From contig CAZJVD010000012.1 of the NCBI GenBank assembly GCA_964549505.1, positions 18,043-82,042 on the forward strand: a DNA stretch of 64,000 nt. The letters run 5' to 3'. The first letter of the stretch is position 1. Every line of letters starts with the position of its first letter. Shown here piece after piece: positions 58,172 to 64,000 of this stretch. Both the position numbers and the translations under genes were made by a program. Source of the DNA: CAZJVD01 sp964549505 (GTDB lineage Bacteria; Bdellovibrionota; UBA1018; CAZJVD01). Under the pieces are notes generated by a model. It saw only the letters and a list, made by a program, of their open reading frames with translations, did not search any database and was not told where the DNA came from.

Positions 58172-60655
58172 ATGAGTTCGACCAGTTCGAAACGTACAAG
58201 AGTTCCACTTTTACCGCTCAGGGATGTGATCGTTTTCCCCCACATGGTTGTTCCGCTTTTCGTGGGTCGCGAAAAATCAATCAACGCTCTCGAGGATTGC
58301 GTGAACAGGAAGGCCGAGTTGTTTCTCGTTGCTCAGAAGCAAGCGACGACGGTCAACCCCACCGAGACCGATGTTTTTGAAGTCGGAACGCTCGGACAGA
58401 TTCTTCAGATTTTAAGACTGCCGGACAATACGGTAAAAGTTCTTATCGAAGGCAAGCGTCGCGCGCGTCTCGTTCAATACATCGAGAACGAGCGTTCCAT
58501 TGAGGCGGAAGTCGAAGAGATCGCCGATGAGATCGCTGACAACGTCGAGACCGAAGCGATGGTTCGCTCGCTCAAGGCGACGTTTGAGAACTACGTCAAG
58601 CTGAACAAGCGCATTCATCCTGAGATGCTGATGAGTGTGAACAACATCGATGATCCATCGCGCGTTGCGGACATTGTTGTTGCGCACCTCAATCTCAAGC
58701 TCGAAGAGAAACAACAGATTCTTGAAATCGCTCGTCCCGATCAACGACTTGAAAAGCTGCTTGAGCTCATGCAAGGCGAGATCGAGATTTTGCAGGTCGA
58801 ACGACGCATTCGTTCGCGCGTGAAGAAGCAGATGGAGCGCTCGCAAAAAGAGTATTACTTGAACGAGCAGATGCAGGCGATTCAGAAGGAACTTGGTGAG
58901 AAAGACGAGTTCAAAGCTGAGTTGCTTGAGCTCGAAAAGCAGATTCGCGCAAAGCCCATGAGTAAAGAGGGCAAAGAAAAAGCGACGAAGGAACTCCGTA
59001 AACTTAAGATGATGAGTCCGATGTCGGCCGAAGCGACCGTCGTTCGTAATTACATCGACTGGCTCGTCACGCTTCCATGGGGCAAGTACACGAAGGACAA
59101 TGCCGATCTCAAGAATGCACAGATCGTTCTCGATGAAGACCACTATGGTCTCGAAGAGGTCAAAGAGCGGATCTTAGAATACTTGGCCGTTCGCGTGCTC
59201 ACCGAAAACTCTAAAGGGCAGATTCTTTGCTTTGCAGGGCCTCCGGGAGTTGGCAAAACTTCGCTCGCGCGTAGTATTGCGCGTGCGCTGAATAAGAAGT
59301 TTGTCCGCTGTTCGCTCGGTGGCGTTCGTGATGAAGCTGAGATTCGTGGACATCGGCGCACGTACGTCGGGGCGCTACCTGGGAAGATCATCCAATCGCT
59401 CAAGAAGTGTGGGTCGTCGAATCCTGTCTTCTTGTTAGACGAAGTGGATAAGATGAGTATGGACTTCCGAGGCGATCCTTCATCGGCGCTGTTGGAAGTT
59501 TTGGATCCTGAACAGAACGTCAACTTTGGAGATCACTATCTCGAGGTTGATTACGATCTGTCGAAGGTGATGTTTGTTCTCACGGCGAACTCGCTGCACT
59601 CGATTCCAAAGCCGCTGCTCGATCGGATGGAAGTCATCACGATCTCGGGTTACACCGAAGTCGAAAAGGCCAATATCGTCCGTCGTTATCTCGTGACCAA
59701 GCAGATGAAACAGCATGGTCTCAAGAAGGGTGATCTGACGCTGACGGATGACGCCATCAACGACCTGATTCGTTCGTACACGCGTGAGGCCGGTGTTCGG
59801 AACATCGAGCGCATGGTCGCGACCGTCTGTCGCAAGGTGGCTCGTACGCTTGTCGATAGCAAGGGCACCGCACGCAAAGCGAAGGGCAAGATTAAAACGG
59901 TTCGTGTAGGGCCGAAGCAGCTCGAAGACTTGCTCGGGCCACCGCGGTACCTACAAGGTAAACTCGAAGCGACGCATGAGATCGGTCTTTGTAACGGTTT
60001 GGCGTACACCGAAGTCGGTGGCGAAATTCTGCAGATCGAAGTCAGTGTTCTTCCGGGTAAGGGCCAAGTTCGGATCACAGGAAAACTCGGTGAAGTCATG
60101 CAAGAGTCAGCTGCTGCAGCTATGACCTATGTTCGGTCGCGAGCGAAGCTGCTTGGCTTGAAAAAGGACTTCTATCAGAACATCGATATCCATTTGCATG
60201 TTCCTGAAGGCGCCGTTCCTAAGGACGGTCCGTCGGCGGGTGTGACGATGGCAACATCGATCACGAGTGCGCTTACGAAGATTCCGGTCAAGCGCGATGT
60301 TGCGATGACGGGTGAAGTGACGCTACGTGGACGCGTGCTTCCGATCGGTGGACTCAAAGAGAAGATTCTTGCTGCGAAGATCGGCGAGATTAAGACCGTA
60401 CTGATTCCAAAAGCCAACCTTCCAGACCTGAAAAAGATTCCGGAAGAGATCAAAAAGGGCCTGGATATCATTCCGGTCGAACATTGCGACGAAGTATTGC
60501 GGTTTGCCCTTCATCTGGCACGTCCGAAAGAGTTTCTTTCGGGGGCGATGGACGTCGAGGGAGTCGATATTTGGGAGAAGAGTCTCGCTCACTCTCAAGT
60601 CGCGCCGCTTGCTAAGAAGGTCGCAAGACCCGGCGTTCGCCCAGTGAAACATTAA
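58172..60655 (+). CDS. lon: ATP-dependent protease Lon (second copy)
   Basis: An 827-residue LonA, closer to standard E. coli-like Lon than the first copy: VPLLPLRDVIVFPHMVVPLF at the N-terminus, Walker A GPPGVGKT at about 356-363, FLLDEVDKMS, and the protease dyad Ser688 (PKDGPSAG) and Lys731 (GGLKEK). I chose the ATG at 58172 because GGAGGGG lies about eight bases upstream; the GTG at 58163 lies too close. It follows clpX by 77 bp, the common clpP-clpX-lon arrangement. Middle region differs from the first Lon, which has a SSEGGVSGKAGKSQ insert. Confidence 0.98.
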   Translation: MSSTSSKRTRVPLLPLRDVIVFPHMVVPLFVGREKSINALEDCVNRKAELFLVAQKQATTVNPTETDVFEVGTLGQILQILRLPDNTVKVLIEGKRRARLVQYIENERSIEAEVEEIADEIADNVETEAMVRSLKATFENYVKLNKRIHPEMLMSVNNIDDPSRVADIVVAHLNLKLEEKQQILEIARPDQRLEKLLELMQGEIEILQVERRIRSRVKKQMERSQKEYYLNEQMQAIQKELGEKDEFKAELLELEKQIRAKPMSKEGKEKATKELRKLKMMSPMSAEATVVRNYIDWLVTLPWGKYTKDNADLKNAQIVLDEDHYGLEEVKERILEYLAVRVLTENSKGQILCFAGPPGVGKTSLARSIARALNKKFVRCSLGGVRDEAEIRGHRRTYVGALPGKIIQSLKKCGSSNPVFLLDEVDKMSMDFRGDPSSALLEVLDPEQNVNFGDHYLEVDYDLSKVMFVLTANSLHSIPKPLLDRMEVITISGYTEVEKANIVRRYLVTKQMKQHGLKKGDLTLTDDAINDLIRSYTREAGVRNIERMVATVCRKVARTLVDSKGTARKAKGKIKTVRVGPKQLEDLLGPPRYLQGKLEATHEIGLCNGLAYTEVGGEILQIEVSVLPGKGQVRITGKLGEVMQESAAAAMTYVRSRAKLLGLKKDFYQNIDIHLHVPEGAVPKDGPSAGVTMATSITSALTKIPVKRDVAMTGEVTLRGRVLPIGGLKEKILAAKIGEIKTVLIPKANLPDLKKIPEEIKKGLDIIPVEHCDEVLRFALHLARPKEFLSGAMDVEGVDIWEKSLAHSQVAPLAKKVARPGVRPVKH

Positions 60656-60688
60656 CGCGTATAGTCAGTGGAAGCAGCAGCTTTTGTC

Positions 60689-60717
60689 TTGACCGATGCA
60701 AAACGGTCGTCTATTTT
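60689..60717 (+). promoter_or_regulatory. Candidate promoter of the rpsL operon
   Basis: TTGACC (60689), 17 bp, TATTTT (60712). An inverted repeat GACCG-N8-CGGTC starts within the -35, an arrangement like that at the tuf promoter. Confidence 0.55.
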
Positions 60718-60762
60718 GCAGCTTTCCATAAAAATACGTTAGTTAAAGGATTTCCTGAGTTC

Positions 60763-61182
60763 ATGCCAACGATTAACCAACTGATTCGACATTCACGCAC
60801 GAAGAAAACGTGGAAGACCGGTTCGCCTGCTCTTGAACAGTGTCCACAGAAGCGTGGTGTTTGCACACGCGTGTACACGACGACCCCGAAAAAGCCGAAC
60901 TCGGCACTTCGAAAGGTATGTCGTGTGCGTTTGACGAATGGTTTTGAAGTCACCTCGTACATTCCAGGTGTTGGGCACAATCTTCAAGAACACTCGATCG
61001 TGTTGATTCGTGGTGGACGGGTAAAAGATCTTCCAGGTGTTCGTTATCATACGATCCGCGGCACGCTCGACACTCAGGGTGTTGCTAATCGCAAGCAAGG
61101 TCGTTCGAAGTACGGCGCGAAGAAGTCCGGTGGCGCAGCCGCAGCAGGCGCTGCACCAGCCGCTGCCGCTCCGAAAGCTTAG
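60763..61182 (+). CDS. rpsL: 30S ribosomal protein S12
   Basis: A 139-residue protein of the decoding centre. PTINQLIRHSR, then CPQKRGVCTRVYTTTPKKPN and SALRKVCRVRLTNG are standard, and the GVKDLPGVRYHTIRG-type loop reads GRVKDLPGVRYH. The conserved residues whose changes give streptomycin resistance appear unmutated. The C-terminus adds about 15 alanine-rich residues (GGAAAAGAAPAAAAPKA) after the usual KYGAKK end. It opens the str block and is 34 bp from rpsG. Confidence 0.98.
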   Translation: MPTINQLIRHSRTKKTWKTGSPALEQCPQKRGVCTRVYTTTPKKPNSALRKVCRVRLTNGFEVTSYIPGVGHNLQEHSIVLIRGGRVKDLPGVRYHTIRGTLDTQGVANRKQGRSKYGAKKSGGAAAAGAAPAAAAPKA

Positions 61183-61216
61183 CGCATGTTTTTAATGTCG
61201 AAAGGTATTTAAGCTC

Positions 61217-61687
61217 ATGTCACGTAAACGCAATTTTACACCACGAACCGTCGATCCAGATCCAAAGTTCAACGACTTAGTCGTGACCCGCTTTGTGAAC
61301 GCTATTTTGAAGCAAGGAAAGAAGTCGGTTGCTGAAGGACTTTTTTACGGCGCGCTCGACATCATCAAGGAAAAGATGGGCGAAGATGGTCTTAAAGTGT
61401 TCAAGAAAGCTCTTGAGAACGTGAAACCCATGCTTGAAGTAAAGTCGCGTCGTATCGGTGGCGCGAACTATCAAGTTCCGGTCGAAGTACGTCCAGAGCG
61501 TCGTCAATCGCTCGCAAGTCGTTGGTTGATTGAAGCTTCCCGCACCCGAGGTGAGCAATCGTTTCGAGAGCGTCTTGCAGGCGAAATCATGGAGGCCTCC
61601 AATGGCGCCGGCAACGCTATCAAGAAGCGCGAAGACGTTCATCGTATGGCCGAGGCAAACCGTGCCTTTGCCCACTTCCGCTGGTAA
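61217..61687 (+). CDS. rpsG: 30S ribosomal protein S7
   Basis: A 156-residue 16S rRNA-binding assembly protein. It has PDPKFNDLVVTRFVNAILKQ, GKKSVAEGLFYGALDII, then VKSRRIGGANYQVPVEVRPE and SLASRWLIEASRTR (residues about 15-120), ending NRAFAHFRW. Length and motifs are standard. Ribosome-binding site AAAGG lies 11 bases upstream. fusA follows after 47 bp. Confidence 0.98.
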   Translation: MSRKRNFTPRTVDPDPKFNDLVVTRFVNAILKQGKKSVAEGLFYGALDIIKEKMGEDGLKVFKKALENVKPMLEVKSRRIGGANYQVPVEVRPERRQSLASRWLIEASRTRGEQSFRERLAGEIMEASNGAGNAIKKREDVHRMAEANRAFAHFRW

Positions 61688-61734
61688 GCGGTTTCTGAAA
61701 TATCGAGTTTTTTTCACGACCGGAAGCCCGAGTC

Positions 61735-63840
61735 ATGGCTGAGAAATCTTCGTCCGCCCTCAGTCCGCTAAACAAGATTCGCAACATCGGCATCATGGCT
61801 CACATCGACGCCGGTAAGACGACGACGACGGAGCGGATTCTGTATTACACCGGCCGCATCCACAAGATGGGTGACGTCGACGAAGGCACCACCATCATGG
61901 ACTGGATGCCGCAGGAACAAGAGCGCGGAATCACAATCACGGCCGCAGCAACAACCTGTTTCTGGCGCGACCATCAAATCAACATCATCGATACGCCGGG
62001 GCACGTCGACTTTACGATTGAGGTCGAGCGCAGTCTCCGGGTTCTCGATGGTGCGGTTGGAGTTTTTTGCGCCGTAGGTGGAGTCGAGCCGCAGTCCGAA
62101 ACCGTTTGGCGTCAGGCCAATAAGTATGAAGTTCCGCGTATTGCGTACGTCAACAAGATGGACCGTATGGGGGCTGATTTTGCGGGTGTGGTTGATCAGA
62201 TTCGCGATCGCCTGAAAGCCAATCCGTTGCCGATCCAAATCCCTATTGGTGCCGAAGATCTTTACAGGGGTCTCGTCGATCTCGTTGCGATGAAAGCCTA
62301 TGTTTGGTCCGATCAGGACGCGGAAAAAACTTTTTCTGAGCAAGAGATCCCTGAAGAACTTTTGGACGAGGCGAAGACGCGACGAGAAGCGATGCTGGGA
62401 GCCGTTGCTGAAACGAGCGACGAGCTGACCGATATCTATCTGTCGTCAGGCGACTTACCGGTAGAAAAAATCAGAGCAGGCTTACGTCGAGGCTGTGTTG
62501 GTGGACGTTTTGTTCCTGTTCTCTGCGGGGCCAGCTTTCGAAACAAAGGCGTGCAACCCTTGCTCGACGCGATTGTCGACCTATTGCCCTCGCCAATGGA
62601 CGTCAAGCCAGCAATGGGACAAGATCCGCGTGTCGAAGAAGAGCGTTTGATCGCGTGCGAGCCGAAACCCGACGCACCCTTTGCCGCGCTCGCTTTCAAG
62701 ATCATCTCCGATCCGTTTGTCGGAACGCTGACGTATTTTCGAGTTTATTCTGGCACCGTAAAGACGGGTGATAACGTTTACAATCCTCGCACAAAAAAGC
62801 GCGAGCGCTTTTCACGCGTGCTTCGGATGCACGCAAACAAAAAAGAAGATCTCAAAGAAATCTCGGCGGGTGACATCGCCGCAGCCGTAGGACTGCGAGC
62901 TACGGTAACTGGAGACACGTTTTGTTCCGAAGGCAGTCCCGTTGTTCTAGAGACGATGCAGTTTCCTGAGCCGGTGATGACGATCGTGATCGAACCGAAA
63001 ACAAAGGCAGATGAAGAGAAGCTCAATCAGTCGCTGGCTGTTTTGGCGCTCGAAGACCCTTCGTTTCGTGTGACCAGGAACGAGGAAACGAGTCAGACGC
63101 TCATTAGTGGGATGGGTGAGTTGCACTTAGAGATCATCGTCGATCGTTTGCGACGTGAGTTCAAAGTTGGCGCAAATATCGGGCAACCGCAGGTCGCGTA
63201 TCGCGAGACGGTGACACAGAAAACGCGCGGCGAAGGACGGTTTATCAAGCAGGTCGGCGGTAAGAATCAGTTCGGGCATGTCGTGATCGAGTTTTCGGCG
63301 CGCGAACGAGGCAAGGGTTTCGGCTTCGTCAACCGCTGTCCGGAGACCACCATTCCGAAACAGTTTATCGTTCCGATCGCAAAGGGTGCCGAGGAGGTTA
63401 TGCTCGGCGGGATCTTAGCGGGTTACCCAGTCGTTGATGTCGAAGCAGCTCTGGTCGGAGGTAGCTTTCATCCATCCGAGTCGACCGAGCTTGCGTTTCG
63501 AATTGCGGCCGCTAACTCCTTCAAGGATGCGGGCCCCAAAGCAGGTCCCGTGATCTTAGAGCCGATGATGTCGCTCGAGGTGGTTTCGCCTGATGAGTAC
63601 ATGGGAGCGGTGATTTCGGATCTCAATGGTCGTCGTGGAAAAATCATCAATCTTGGTTCGAGACACGGTCTGCAAACTGTCAAAGCCGAGGTTCCGTTAG
63701 CGACCATGGTCGGGTATTCGACGGCCTTGCGCTCTTCTTCGCAGGGGCGCGCTAGTTTTTCGATGGAATTCTCGCATTATGATGCGGTTTCGAATCAGAT
63801 ACGTGATGAAATTCGCGCTCGCGCTGGCTACATCGCTTGA
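61735..63840 (+). CDS. fusA: Elongation factor G
   Basis: A 701-residue translational GTPase that drives translocation. G1 AHIDAGKTTTTERIL, the switch-I region DEGTTIMDWMPQEQERGITI, G3 DTPGHVDF and G4 NKMDRMGADF are followed by domains II-V, ending DEIRARAGYIA. The length and order match canonical EF-G. It lies within the str block between rpsG and tuf. Confidence 0.98.
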   Translation: MAEKSSSALSPLNKIRNIGIMAHIDAGKTTTTERILYYTGRIHKMGDVDEGTTIMDWMPQEQERGITITAAATTCFWRDHQINIIDTPGHVDFTIEVERSLRVLDGAVGVFCAVGGVEPQSETVWRQANKYEVPRIAYVNKMDRMGADFAGVVDQIRDRLKANPLPIQIPIGAEDLYRGLVDLVAMKAYVWSDQDAEKTFSEQEIPEELLDEAKTRREAMLGAVAETSDELTDIYLSSGDLPVEKIRAGLRRGCVGGRFVPVLCGASFRNKGVQPLLDAIVDLLPSPMDVKPAMGQDPRVEEERLIACEPKPDAPFAALAFKIISDPFVGTLTYFRVYSGTVKTGDNVYNPRTKKRERFSRVLRMHANKKEDLKEISAGDIAAAVGLRATVTGDTFCSEGSPVVLETMQFPEPVMTIVIEPKTKADEEKLNQSLAVLALEDPSFRVTRNEETSQTLISGMGELHLEIIVDRLRREFKVGANIGQPQVAYRETVTQKTRGEGRFIKQVGGKNQFGHVVIEFSARERGKGFGFVNRCPETTIPKQFIVPIAKGAEEVMLGGILAGYPVVDVEAALVGGSFHPSESTELAFRIAAANSFKDAGPKAGPVILEPMMSLEVVSPDEYMGAVISDLNGRRGKIINLGSRHGLQTVKAEVPLATMVGYSTALRSSSQGRASFSMEFSHYDAVSNQIRDEIRARAGYIA

Positions 63841-63875
63841 TTTGATAGCAGCGTCGTTGGGGGGAATATCGGCGA

Positions 63876-63904
63876 TTGACCTAAAAACAGGTCAAGGATA
63901 TAAA
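63876..63904 (+). promoter_or_regulatory. Promoter of tuf with an overlapping palindrome
   Basis: TTGACC (63876), 17 bp, TATAAA (63899). A perfect 7-bp inverted repeat TTGACCT-N6-AGGTCAA (63876-63895) coincides with the -35 and spacer, a position where a repressor would block polymerase. Confidence 0.65.
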
Positions 63905-63945
63905 TCCGACACATTTGAAACCTGTCTTTAGGAGAAGAGTGACTC

Positions 63946-64000
63946 ATGGCTAAGGAGAAATTTGACCGTTCGAAGCCCCATTGCAACATCGGGACGATAG
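63946..64000 (+). CDS. tuf: Elongation factor Tu (5' end)
   Basis: The ATG at 63946 begins MAKEKFDRSKPHCNIGTI, the N-terminus of EF-Tu, and runs off the window. AGGAG lies about 11 bases upstream. The gene follows fusA by 105 bp and has its own promoter. Confidence 0.95.
   Translation, partial: MAKEKFDRSKPHCNIGTI

Noticed and set aside
58412..59143. Long minus-strand frame opposite lon
   Set aside because: Antisense shadow of the second Lon; repetitive Leu/Phe/Arg content mirrors its Lys/Glu-rich helices.

Overview
The window is about 64 kb of dense bacterial chromosome, roughly 53% G+C by eye, with no rRNA, tRNA, insertion sequence, phage gene or CRISPR array that I can see. It carries many core genes: two Lon proteases, ClpP/ClpX, RecA, RecG, GreA, SsrA-binding protein, AlaRS, TsaD, RsmA, omega subunit, a Pal/CpoB-type envelope cluster and the str-type block rpsL-rpsG-fusA-tuf. 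This mix, the many secreted proteins, and the pairing of Trp dioxygenase with a long Phe hydroxylase suggest a Gram-negative of the former Deltaproteobacteria, most likely Bdellovibrionota. The placement is an inference from gene content; no 16S gene is present.

Layout. 1-8.2 kb: the tail of an unknown gene, lon (+), then three translationally coupled secreted-protein genes (-), the first an M28 peptidase. 8.3-16.3 kb (-): a long run reading pal, a DUF4398-like lipoprotein, a CpoB-like TPR lipoprotein, tsaD, rsmA (open in frame into an outer-membrane barrel gene), DUF502, smpB, an acyl-adenylate-type enzyme and rpoZ. 16.4-20.2 kb: ssb, a small periplasmic protein, an HD-GYP phosphodiesterase, a secreted metzincin-type protease and a small secreted basic protein. 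20.2-26.8 kb (-): six tandem paralogues of a family I do not recognise, one broken by a 22-bp duplication. 27-33.8 kb (-): pgpA-cinA-recA, then alaS and an OppA-like protein. 33.8-38.3 kb (+): a protein with RelA/SpoT-like motifs and a coupled FAD/iron-sulphur oxidoreductase pair. 38.3-42.9 kb (-): a secreted unknown, an XRE regulator, recG and greA. 42.9-52.4 kb: aminopeptidase P, dusB, a transglutaminase-like protein, a subtilase, a phospholipase D/cardiolipin synthase-type enzyme, a sigma-factor-like protein with an N-terminal export signal, an EEP hydrolase and a DUF1285-like protein. 52.4-55.5 kb: Trp 2,3-dioxygenase, Phe hydroxylase and a thioesterase. 55.6-64 kb (+): a small protein, clpP, clpX, a second lon, rpsL, rpsG, fusA and the start of tuf.

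Most notable. (1) The six-copy family at 20.2-26.8 kb. Five copies share an almost invariant promoter-like block (TTTACA, 17 bp, TAAAGA with an extended TGC) that ends 6 bp before the ATG and predicts leaderless mRNAs, although the coding regions have diverged widely. (2) A sigma-70-like protein with an apparent signal peptide and two region-4-like helix-turn-helices. (3) A divergent RelA/SpoT-like nucleotidyltransferase candidate. (4) rsmA running in frame, without a stop, into an exported outer-membrane protein that has its own ribosome-binding site. No gene-free stretch exceeds 300 bases; the longest gaps are 160-190 bases.
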